Made by a program: the position numbers and the translations under genes
From: Clostridium sp.
GTDB taxonomy: Bacteria; Bacillota_A; Clostridia; Lachnospirales; Lachnospiraceae
Assembly (NCBI GenBank): GCA_023666975.1
Contig: JAMPAW010000196.1
Coordinates: 1 to 5,721 of the forward strand
DNA length: 5,721 bases
Direction of reading: 5' to 3'
The notes under the pieces: model-generated
What the model saw: only the letters and a program-made list of their open reading frames with translations
Databases searched by the model: none
Told to the model about the DNA's origin: nothing
Shown here: positions 1 to 4,829 of the stretch, piece after piece
Position numbering within the stretch: the first letter of the stretch is position 1
How the letters are laid out: each line of letters starts with the position of its first letter

Positions 1-261
1 TCAAACTATAATTATCTGCCAGCATTCCAAAAATTTAGGGATAAATTGCTTAGTACAGGTTATGGAATAAAATGTAATGGTTCTCGACTGAATGCTATTC
101 AATCTGGAATGATGGGGGCAACAGATAAGGTGTATCTCGTTGAAATGGGTAAACAGGCACTTATGAAGGATATTGTGCATATTTGGGATTACGCAGAAAT
201 AGATACTTTTCCAGATACAAAACAACAAAACGATTTTTTTGAACAATGGATTAAGCGATAA
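1..261 (+). CDS. C-terminal part of a small uncharacterised protein (5' end outside window)
   Basis: The frame is open from the first base to the TAA at 259-261 and gives 86 residues, so this is the 3' part of a gene that begins upstream. A TTG at 46 could serve as a start, but the open frame before it (including LPAFQKFRDK) reads naturally as protein, so I treat the gene as cut by the window edge. Visible features are a basic and aromatic segment, then CNGSRLNAIQSGM, a KVYLVEMGKQA stretch and an acidic C-terminus ending FFEQWIKR. There is no signal peptide or membrane segment in the visible part. From memory the G-x-N...SGM...VY...GK pattern resembles small soluble proteins encoded beside Rhs/polymorphic toxins, which are often immunity proteins; this is inference. 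Remnants of other small genes follow directly. Confidence 0.6.
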   Translation, partial: SNYNYLPAFQKFRDKLLSTGYGIKCNGSRLNAIQSGMMGATDKVYLVEMGKQALMKDIVHIWDYAEIDTFPDTKQQNDFFEQWIKR

Positions 262-405
262 CTTCCGGTTTGTCGGGAAGAAACGGAACTAAATATTGAA
301 ACACGGAAATCATTTAATGGAATAACATATAAACACAATAAGGCGACAAATAGTAAACCATGGACGATGTATATTGTGAAAGACAGTTTGCCGTATGCCG
401 CTTGA
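262..405 (+). pseudogene. Coding remnant in frame with the preceding gene
   Basis: Directly after the TAA at 259-261 the same frame stays open for 47 codons to tandem stops TGA TGA at 403-408. The translation looks protein-like (SFNGITYKHNKATNSKPW, then TMYIVKDSLPYAA). It has no ATG before residue 39 of the stretch and no ribosome binding site, so it is not a stand-alone gene. It could be the tail of a neighbouring small protein left after a deletion, or an earlier C-terminal extension of the upstream gene cut off by a new stop codon. The family is not recognised. An open stretch this long in AT-rich DNA can also occur by chance. Confidence 0.3.
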
Positions 406-439
406 TGATTTTAAAAGTTATGGGAAGGGGTTATAAGGA

Positions 440-1399
440 ATGGGTGCATGGACGACCAAGATATTTGATGATGACGGGGCGATGGATATTATAGGGGAAT
501 ATAAGATACTTCTTGGCTATGGTGTGCCGCCTCTTGATGCATACCAAAAAATAGAAAATTATTTTTTACAGGATTATCAAGGGGAAGATGATGAGGATGT
601 ATTTTGGTTGTCTGTTGCTTTGTATCAGTGGCAAAACGGAATATTGATGGATAATGTAAAACAAAAAGCACTTGAATGTATTGATAATGAAACATATTTA
701 GAACGCTGGAAGGATAGTGGAGAGAAGGTATATAAAAAAAGGAAACAAATATTGGAGCAGTTAAGATACAATCTTGTTAATATAGTAAATCCAGAAAAGA
801 AAAAATTTCCAAAGTGTCCAAAGTATTATAGATTTAAGACGGAATGGAGGATTGGGGATTTGCTTATATACAAAATGACCTCACCAATATTAGAGTGGGG
901 GGAATCTGTTCAGCCGGAGAACAAGGAAAGATTTATTAAAACACAGAAAATGATAGAAAGTGGTTTTTTATTGCTTCGTGTTGTTAAAATCAGTAAAATT
1001 CCGGTTTCAGATATATGTCCAGATTTAGATTATTCTTCAAGTGCTGTTGTGATGTTATATGATTGGCTGGGAGATGTTTTGCCCACAGAAAATGAAATTG
1101 CACAGTTAAAATTTAGACCCTTTGTAAATAATTACTGGGGTAAAAAAAAGACACTGGTCAGTTCAATTTGTTTAGAGGTGGAAGATTTAAAAAAGGCAGA
1201 AAAATGGTGCGGGATTTCACTGTTTAAAACAGAAGAAGATTATCAAATACCAAAAATGTATGCGGAACATTCCGTTTCACCTTTAAGAGATATAAGTCAG
1301 TTTGATACAGTATTGATACCTACATTTGCTCTTGAGGAAAGTGATGAGGTAGAATGGTACAGTGCTCCCGATTGGCTCAATGATTCTAATGGTTCGTAA
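440..1399 (+). CDS. Uncharacterised protein with a DUF4259-like N-terminus
   Basis: This encodes a 319-aa soluble protein. The ATG at 440 is preceded by a purine-rich GGAAGGGG at about 9 nt, a usable though not ideal ribosome binding site. The N-terminus MGAWTTKIFDDDGAMDIIGE matches the MGAW...FDDD.A.D pattern I associate with DUF4259 and its longer relatives in Firmicutes. Residues 50-110 form a charged helical segment (VFWLSVALYQWQNG, then LERWKDSGEKVYKKRKQILE). A second domain starts near 125, with WRIGDLLIYKM at 136-146, and the C-terminal half is a mixed strand/helix domain ending in an acidic EESDEVEWYSAPDW segment. No catalytic motif, signal peptide or membrane segment is visible. Its function is not known. 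Placement among small immunity-like genes is compatible with a protective role, but that is only inference. Confidence 0.75.
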   Translation: MGAWTTKIFDDDGAMDIIGEYKILLGYGVPPLDAYQKIENYFLQDYQGEDDEDVFWLSVALYQWQNGILMDNVKQKALECIDNETYLERWKDSGEKVYKKRKQILEQLRYNLVNIVNPEKKKFPKCPKYYRFKTEWRIGDLLIYKMTSPILEWGESVQPENKERFIKTQKMIESGFLLLRVVKISKIPVSDICPDLDYSSSAVVMLYDWLGDVLPTENEIAQLKFRPFVNNYWGKKKTLVSSICLEVEDLKKAEKWCGISLFKTEEDYQIPKMYAEHSVSPLRDISQFDTVLIPTFALEESDEVEWYSAPDWLNDSNGS

Positions 1400-1404
1400 T
1401 GTAA

Positions 1405-1596
1405 ATGCGCATAAAAATTTATTGAAACAGACGGAGCAGAGGCTGGAGGGCAGTACCTCCTGCGCCTATGGCAGTGACGGAAAACTGGTAAAACAGTCCG
1501 GCATGAAGACTGTGGACGACAGCTATGACAAGGAAACCTGCCTGTATAGGTTTGGGTGTAAAAAGTATGGAGAAAGCAGTATAATTTTGAAGAGGT
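1405..1596 (+). pseudogene. GC-rich fragment of an unrecognised gene
   Basis: One + frame (starting ...NLLKQTEQRLEGS) is open through this interval and reads as convincing protein, including GSDGKLVKQSGMKTVDDSYD and ETCLYRFGCKKYGE. By hand count the stretch 1433-1550 is about 55% G+C (65 of 118 bases), far above the AT-rich flanks. There is no start codon with a ribosome binding site: the only ATGs upstream in frame lie inside the preceding 319-aa gene. The frame closes at 1620-1622, within the next gene. The best reading is an internal or C-terminal scrap of a foreign gene left by recombination between two native genes. I could not assign the family; a polymorphic toxin or mobile-element protein is possible but unproven. 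Confidence 0.4.
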
Positions 1597-1602
1597 TTGC
1601 TT

Positions 1603-2055
1603 ATGAAATTAAAAAATTATAGATTAGATTTTGACCTTTGGGGTTTATTATTGTTTCTGCTTATTATGATTCCTAACTTTATTTGGGCTGCTGTTCCTGC
1701 GCCAAATGATATTTTAAGAACAGATTCCAATACAGAAATGCTTGATGCAGCAGCTTCCGTATGTCAGGTGTTGATGATTTTTATGCTATGTGTATTGAGA
1801 AATGCAGCGTGTAAAAAAATCAGTATTTCGCCTTTAATTATCACCACAGTCATTTGCTGTCTGCTGTATTTTGCAAGCTGGATTGTTTATTATACTGGGA
1901 TTGTAAATGCAGTTGTCATATTGGGATTGACTATTCCGCCATGTCTGGCATTTTTATTTTTTGCCATTGATAGAAAAAACAAAATCGCAATCATTCCGAT
2001 TTGCATTTTTACAATTTGCCATATGATATATGGAATAGTCAATTTCATCATTTGA
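1603..2055 (+). CDS. Multi-pass membrane protein of unknown function
   Basis: This encodes a 150-aa hydrophobic protein. The ATG at 1603 is chosen over an in-frame TTG at 1597 because GAAGAGG at 1589-1595 sits 7 nt before it. Hydrophobic segments at roughly residues 11-30, 50-66, 76-99, 103-121 and 128-148 suggest four or five transmembrane helices with short polar loops. The conserved-looking segment PNFIWAAVPAPND (24-36) lies just after the first helix, and LRNAACKK and IDRKNK form positively charged loops likely to face the cytoplasm. No transporter, enzyme or signal-peptidase motif is present. It looks like a conserved hypothetical membrane protein of Clostridia, but I cannot name a family. 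A CPBP protease gene follows after a 65-nt gap, so the two may be co-transcribed. Confidence 0.75.
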   Translation: MKLKNYRLDFDLWGLLLFLLIMIPNFIWAAVPAPNDILRTDSNTEMLDAAASVCQVLMIFMLCVLRNAACKKISISPLIITTVICCLLYFASWIVYYTGIVNAVVILGLTIPPCLAFLFFAIDRKNKIAIIPICIFTICHMIYGIVNFII

Positions 2056-2120
2056 TAAAATTTGAGTTCCGGGCATCCTGGCGGAACAATAGAGTCGGGC
2101 TTTATATGGGGGTGTTGATA

Positions 2121-2819
2121 ATGAGAAAAATATTTAAAATGGACGAACAGTATAGCGAAAACATGAAAGCATTCAACAGGGGAGAAGGAATTTCCGCATT
2201 ATTTCTTTTTGCTGTTATTTGTTTAGGCTATGCTGTTTTTGGATACCTCGCAGAATATATAGATGGCAATATGGAGATTTATATAGGTATTATTTTTAAT
2301 ACTGTTATTTCTGCAATTACAATCATTTTTGTGAAAATGAACAAGAGAAATATTACATCTATTGGCATTAAGTCAGGAAAACAGGGATTGAGTATTGCAA
2401 TAGGTGGAATGCTTGCAGGAATCCTTTTTTACAATAACGGTTTGTCATATTTATTTTCCGGGAGTAGATTTGTGCCGATAAAGGAAATCATATTGTTAAT
2501 TGTATTTTACTTTTCGGTAGCAGTATGTGAAGAATTTGTTTTTCGCGGTTATATCGGTACAAGAATTTACAGTTTGGTTAAGTACAAAAGTGTAGCGGTT
2601 ATTTTAACAGGCATATTGTTTGTATTTATGCATTATCCTTACCGAATGTTTGCTTACGGAATGACGTTAAGTGATTTTTTTGGAAATGTGAGCTGGATAA
2701 TCGATTTGTTTGTTACACATATTGTTTTTAATTTGATTTATATGAAAACGAATTCATTGTATGGTGCAATTATTCCGCATTGGGTATCCAATTTGGCTTA
2801 TAATATAATTGACCGATAA
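2121..2819 (+). CDS. CPBP-family intramembrane glutamic protease (CAAX protease / bacteriocin self-immunity type)
   Basis: This encodes a 232-aa membrane protein. The ATG at 2121 follows TGGGGGTG at 2107-2114 with 6-nt spacing; the longer open frame upstream overlaps the previous gene and has no site of its own. All hallmarks of the CPBP (Abi/Rce1-like) family are present in order: EEFVFR with the glutamate pair at 137-138 and Arg142, FVFMH (Phe167...His171), and HxxxN at 200-204, with a second H-W-V-S-N at 220-224 near the C-terminus. Hydrophobic segments near 24-44, 52-71, 90-112, 122-136, 157-171 and 193-208 place the active site within the membrane. Known relatives cleave prenylated or membrane-bound proteins, or protect bacteriocin producers from their own peptide. 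No bacteriocin gene is visible here, so the substrate is unknown. The intact motifs argue for an active enzyme. Confidence 0.88.
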   Translation: MRKIFKMDEQYSENMKAFNRGEGISALFLFAVICLGYAVFGYLAEYIDGNMEIYIGIIFNTVISAITIIFVKMNKRNITSIGIKSGKQGLSIAIGGMLAGILFYNNGLSYLFSGSRFVPIKEIILLIVFYFSVAVCEEFVFRGYIGTRIYSLVKYKSVAVILTGILFVFMHYPYRMFAYGMTLSDFFGNVSWIIDLFVTHIVFNLIYMKTNSLYGAIIPHWVSNLAYNIIDR

Positions 2820-2820
2820 A

Positions 2821-3099
2821 ATGGATTTTGCTGATGGAATATTTAGAAGGGATAGTATTTCTCTGATTCTGGATAATGGCGGCTGTTTGGCTGGTGATTT
2901 AGAATCGATAAGTTATTCTACACGCAGTTTGCAAGCGGTATTGTATATGGATTAACAGAGGAATAACGGTTCCAGCTTGCTGCCCAAGTTGAAAGTGGGC
3001 GCATATGAGTTGTCAGAACCCAAAGAACGTGTTACACTTATTGTATGGGACAATCGTGTTACAGGGTGCGTTGACCTCATTCCAAAAGAATGGGGGTGA
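2821..3099 (+). pseudogene. Broken reading frame upstream of the type I toxin
   Basis: A single frame reads from ATG 2821 for 44 codons to TAA 2953-2955, then stays open in the same frame to TGA 3097-3099. Both halves look like protein: SLILDNGGCLAGDLE and STRSLQAVLYMD before the stop, then LLPKLKVGAYELSEP and RVTLIVWDNRVTGCVDLIPK after it. One nonsense change could have split a protein of about 92 residues. No ribosome binding site precedes 2821, and the second half has only TTG or GTG as possible starts. The family is not recognised. The final TGA overlaps an ATG (TGATG at 3097-3101) just before the toxin start, so any ribosomes on the second half would finish on the toxin's initiation region. 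The second half may instead be a leader peptide. Confidence 0.35.
3010..3038 (+). promoter_or_regulatory. Candidate promoter of the Hol-Tox peptide
   Basis: TTGTCA (3010-3015) and TACACT (3033-3038) are separated by 17 bp, giving a 5/6 and a 4/6 match to the -35 and -10 consensus. Transcription would begin near 3045 and leave a leader of about 60 nt before the toxin ATG. The 9-bp direct repeat CGTGTTACA (3028-3036 and 3055-3063) overlaps the -10 region and the start of the leader. Confidence 0.45.
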
Positions 3100-3104
3100 T
3101 GCCT

Positions 3105-3221
3105 ATGAAGAAGAACAGAAAAAAGAAGAACAAGAACCCCTTGTTTACTTTTCAAGACCTTATAGGTTTTGGCTTGTTCATCTTGGCATTGCTTACATTT
3201 ATTTTTACCTATTGTAAGTAA
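3105..3221 (+). CDS. Small Hol-Tox-like type I toxin peptide
   Basis: This encodes a 38-aa peptide: a very basic N-terminus (MKKNRKKKNKN), then PLFTFQDLIGFGLFILALL and TFIFTYCK, a single hydrophobic helix at about residues 13-35. The layout and the F-T-F-Q-D-L...FGLFILALLTFI pattern match the putative holin-like toxin family (Hol-Tox), which resembles TxpA/BsrG-type membrane peptides. Such peptides insert into the cytoplasmic membrane and are held off by an antisense RNA. The second ATG (3105) is preferred because GGGGGTG at 3092-3098 lies 6 nt before it; the ATG at 3099 in the same frame is too close. A convergent antisense RNA gene lies immediately downstream. Nothing in the peptide looks damaged. 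Confidence 0.72.
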   Translation: MKKNRKKKNKNPLFTFQDLIGFGLFILALLTFIFTYCK

Positions 3222-3232
3222 TTGCTTTACAT

Positions 3233-3280
3233 AGCAAAACCACCCTTGTACTTTGACCGGTAGAGGGTGGCTCTTGCTAT
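3233..3280. terminator. Shared hairpin terminator between toxin mRNA and antisense RNA
   Basis: CCACCCT (3240-3246) pairs with AGGGTGG (3264-3270). After a bulge, the outer AGCAA (3233-3237) pairs with TTGCT (3274-3278). On the minus strand the stem is followed by TTTTGCT, a reasonable terminator for the antisense RNA. On the + strand the following CTCTTGCTAT is poor in T, so termination of the toxin mRNA may be leaky, which would lengthen its overlap with the antisense RNA. Confidence 0.65.
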
Positions 3281-3322
3281 CATTTCAACTTGGTCAACCC
3301 CTTGTGGGCGGTTGTTCCTCTT
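3234..3322 (-). ncRNA. Antisense RNA antitoxin candidate of the Hol-Tox module
   Basis: A minus-strand promoter at 3329-3357 would start an RNA near 3322 that runs toward the toxin gene and ends at the hairpin at 3240-3270, about 85-90 nt long. Read on the minus strand, its 5' part can fold as CAACC...GGTTG. Its GGTTGACC complements the GGTCAA/TTGACC elements that occur both in the terminator loop (3253-3258) and downstream (3292-3297). The arrangement, with toxin and antisense RNA converging and overlapping at their 3' ends, is that of TxpA/RatA and BsrG/SR4-like type I systems. Pairing with the 3' part of the toxin mRNA would promote its decay or block translation. The RNA itself is inferred from the promoter, terminator and context. 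Confidence 0.62.
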
Positions 3323-3328
3323 GTTAAT

Positions 3329-3357
3329 ACTATAACACTATCAGGTGGATTTGTAAA
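3329..3357 (-). promoter_or_regulatory. Promoter of the antisense RNA
   Basis: On the minus strand TTTACA (+ coordinates 3352-3357) and TATAGT (3329-3334) are separated by exactly 17 bp, each a 5/6 match to the sigma-A consensus. It is a better match than the toxin's candidate promoter, as expected where an unstable antisense RNA must stay in excess over its toxin mRNA. Confidence 0.65.
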
Positions 3358-3390
3358 GGTTCAATGTGTTCAAATTTTGAGGACATAAGC

Positions 3391-3999
3391 ATGAATGAGT
3401 TTTTGAAAATTATTTCTTCGATAATTAGAGAAAGTAAATTGCAATATGATATTTTTTTATTGGCGGATTTGATTACAGGATTTTGTATGAATTCAAAGTA
3501 TAAATTTCCGATTTATAGTTTTAGTGAAAAATTATGTGCAGAATATAGTGCAAAATATCATATGGGTTATTTTCGTATATTATCTTATTATGAGAGGGAG
3601 AAGGCGATTAAAAAATTTTTTGAATATGCACAGACGGAGCAAATTATTATTGAAGAAAATGTAAGGGACATGTCTGTTCACATGCAGTTAATTTCGATGA
3701 TTCATGAAATAGAAAGAAGACCAGGACAATATATTAGCAGAGATGATGTGAAGCATGTGAGGGCATTTTTAGAGGGATATTTTACAGGCGAAGATTTGAA
3801 TATAGGTGTGGAGATTGGAACGAGTATAGAGAAATTTGACTATGAGTTTGGGGAATATGTCTCACAAAAATATGAATTGTACGAAGATATTGAGTGGTAT
3901 TACAAATTGGAATTTATTACGGCTGGGCTTCGACAATGTTTACAGGAATTTGTAAAATGTTTAAATGATTTTTATGGGCATTTGTCCAATTTAAAATAG
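3391..3999 (+). CDS. Uncharacterised soluble protein
   Basis: This encodes a 202-aa protein. I place the start at ATG 3391 because GAGGA at 3379-3383 lies 7 nt upstream. An in-frame ATG at 3364 would add nine residues, with a weaker AAAGG before it. The protein is rich in Glu, Tyr and Phe, probably mostly helical, and has no signal peptide, membrane helix, cysteine cluster or recognisable catalytic motif. Notable segments are YSFSEKLCAEYSAKYHMGYF (42-61), a basic/acidic helix SYYEREKAIKKFFEYAQ (65-81), HEIERRPGQYISRDDVKHVR (105-124) and a Tyr/Glu-rich stretch YEDIEWYYKLEFI (164-176). I do not recognise the family. It is flanked by toxin-antitoxin loci on both sides, so an immunity or regulatory role is possible, but no partner is visible. 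Confidence 0.68.
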   Translation: MNEFLKIISSIIRESKLQYDIFLLADLITGFCMNSKYKFPIYSFSEKLCAEYSAKYHMGYFRILSYYEREKAIKKFFEYAQTEQIIIEENVRDMSVHMQLISMIHEIERRPGQYISRDDVKHVRAFLEGYFTGEDLNIGVEIGTSIEKFDYEFGEYVSQKYELYEDIEWYYKLEFITAGLRQCLQEFVKCLNDFYGHLSNLK

Positions 4000-4025
4000 A
4001 TTTCATTTACTTTTCAAAATGAAAT
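4000..4025. repeat. AT-rich inverted repeat after the 3391-3999 gene
   Basis: ATTTCATTT (4000-4008) and AAATGAAAT (4017-4025) form a perfect 9-bp stem with an 8-nt loop, beginning at the base after the stop codon. There is no T-tract and no G+C core, so it is at best a weak terminator or an mRNA 3'-end stabiliser. Confidence 0.4.
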
Positions 4026-4090
4026 AAGTGAATAAAGTCAATTGGTGATAAATGTAAAAATCGGAATATAATATTAATGCTATTATGTTA

Positions 4091-4119
4091 TTGACGTACA
4101 TCTAAACGTACGATATCAT
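4091..4119 (+). promoter_or_regulatory. Promoter and operator of the yefM-like locus
   Basis: TTGACG (4091-4096) and TATCAT (4114-4119) are separated by 17 bp, giving a near-consensus promoter with a start near 4126, about 40 nt before the antitoxin ATG. CGTAC (4095-4099) and GTACG (4108-4112) form an inverted repeat filling the spacer, and their GTAC cores lie 12 bp apart. YefM-YoeB repressors are known to bind paired palindromes with TGTACA-like cores at this spacing. Binding here would cover both promoter elements, so autoregulation is likely. Confidence 0.65.
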
Positions 4120-4165
4120 AACTGCAGGAAACATGAAACGATTAGCTGTAAAGGAGCGTGATAAT

Positions 4166-4420
4166 ATGACTGCAATTAGCATTGCGCAGGCAAGAAGCAA
4201 TCTATATAAGCTTGTAGCAGATGTAAATGCCAGTTCCCAGCCCGTTACTATAACCAATAATCGGGGAAAAAATGGCGTGCTCATATCCGAGGATGACTGG
4301 AATGCGATTCGGGAAACGCTATATTTGAATGCCATACCAGGGATGACAGAAAGTATTTTGGAAGCAGGGCAGGAACCAGTTTCAGAAGGAACCGTTTATG
4401 AACCGGAAGAGGAATGGTAA
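4166..4420 (+). CDS. YefM/Phd-family type II antitoxin
   Basis: This encodes an 84-aa protein. The ATG at 4166 is chosen over ATG 4133 because AAGGAG at 4151-4156 lies 9 nt upstream and the family begins at this point (M-T-A-I-S-I-A-Q-A-R). Residues 1-50 form the Phd/YefM N-terminal dimer and DNA-binding domain, with ARSNLYKLVADV, PVTITNNRGKNGVLISEDDW and the following helix IRETLYL. Residues 55-84 are the flexible, acidic C-terminal tail (ILEAGQEP, then VYEPEEEW) that in the family wraps around and inhibits the toxin. The length is normal and nothing is broken. The stop codon region overlaps the remnant of a YoeB/Txe toxin, showing that this was once a complete pair. The protein may still repress its own promoter through the GTAC repeats, and may neutralise related toxins encoded elsewhere. 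Confidence 0.9.
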   Translation: MTAISIAQARSNLYKLVADVNASSQPVTITNNRGKNGVLISEDDWNAIRETLYLNAIPGMTESILEAGQEPVSEGTVYEPEEEW

Positions 4421-4494
4421 TATATAATGACAGGGAGTATGAGGGAACCATTAAGGTTGACCGAATGTAGTCGCATTACGAGAAAATGAAATAA
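4414..4494 (+). pseudogene. Remnant of a YoeB/Txe-family mRNA endonuclease toxin
   Basis: An ATG at 4414 overlaps the end of the antitoxin gene, the usual arrangement for the toxin start, and GAAGAGGA lies just upstream. It reads MVIYNDREYEGTIKVDRM, TAG at 4468-4470, then SHYEKMK and TAA at 4492-4494. The last part matches the C-terminal end of YoeB/Txe toxins, which typically ends in a V-I-R-M-W-S-H-Y-E type strand containing the catalytic His-Tyr pair. The stop sits exactly where the family has Trp, so a TGG-to-TAG change is the simplest explanation. About 60 residues of the body, including the substrate-binding core, are missing, so an internal deletion joined the start region to the tail. 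No active toxin can be made. A full-length toxin would be about 85-90 residues. Confidence 0.72.
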
Positions 4495-4515
4495 TCCATA
4501 TCAAGGAGAATGTTA

Positions 4516-4614
4516 ATGGATATAAAACAAATGGTTAGGCTCTGGGGCAGGTATTATGGCATTCGTGAGACGGACGGAGAGGGAGAGTCCCTTGAAAATC
4601 AAGGGTTGGCATGA
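4516..4614 (+). CDS. Very small ORF with a strong ribosome binding site
   Basis: This encodes a 32-aa peptide beginning MDIKQMVRLWGRYYGI and continuing RETDGEGESLENQGLA. AAGGAG at 4503-4508 lies 7 nt before the ATG, as good a ribosome binding site as any in the window. No membrane helix or known motif is visible. It lies between the toxin remnant and the zeta locus, in an area with clear gene decay. It may be a true small protein, or the N-terminal stub of a longer gene whose remainder was deleted. The natural, non-repetitive start (aromatic and basic residues) followed by an abrupt stop makes me lean to a stub. Confidence 0.4.
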   Translation: MDIKQMVRLWGRYYGIRETDGEGESLENQGLA

Positions 4615-4649
4615 TATTATATAAATAAAAAAGCAAGGAGGTCGGTGGG

Positions 4650-4829
4650 ATGACAAAACAAGAAATTATGAATGAAATGTATGATACGTGTAAAAATATG
4701 ACAGAGGAAGAATTTATTAGGCTTGAGAAAGAGTCAGATAGTCAAGAGGAAAGGTCTTTTTACATTACAGTGTCAAACTTTTTTCTTCAGCTGCAACAAA
4801 AAGAAGTGATTAAGCAGGAGAAATATTAA
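4650..4829 (+). CDS. Small antitoxin-like partner of the zeta-type toxin
   Basis: This encodes a 59-aa acidic protein. AAGGAGG at 4635-4641 is 8 nt before the ATG, the strongest site in the window. The sequence begins MTKQEIMNEMYDTCKNMTEE, continues through an acidic, serine-containing middle, and ends FFLQLQQKEVIKQEKY. It looks like two or three amphipathic helices without a DNA-binding motif. Its stop codon overlaps the start of the zeta-type gene (TAATG at 4827-4831), a classic coupled toxin-antitoxin layout. Its position and size match the epsilon-like antitoxin of zeta systems, although it is shorter than classical epsilon (about 90 aa) and I see no clear sequence similarity. The antitoxin role is therefore inferred from context. 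The gene is intact although its toxin is not. Confidence 0.68.
   Translation: MTKQEIMNEMYDTCKNMTEEEFIRLEKESDSQEERSFYITVSNFFLQLQQKEVIKQEKY

Noticed and set aside
262..280. Short inverted repeat CTTCC...GGAAG after the first gene
   Set aside because: The stem has only 5 bp, there is no T-tract, and it lies inside a protein-like open stretch.
1445..1460. GGAGG-GCAGTA-CCTCC hairpin, considered as a regulatory RNA element
   Set aside because: It is a short stem inside the GC-rich coding fragment with no T-run; chance pairing is likely in GC-rich DNA.
2066..2087. Hairpin GTTCCG...CGGAAC between the 150-aa membrane protein and the CPBP gene, considered as a terminator
   Set aside because: It has a 6-bp stem with a 10-nt loop followed by AATAG and no T-run, so intrinsic termination is unlikely; read-through between the two genes is more plausible.
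4102..4335. Minus-strand open frame opposite the YefM-like gene
   Set aside because: It lies fully antisense to a well-supported antitoxin gene, and I see no family match or ribosome binding site for it.
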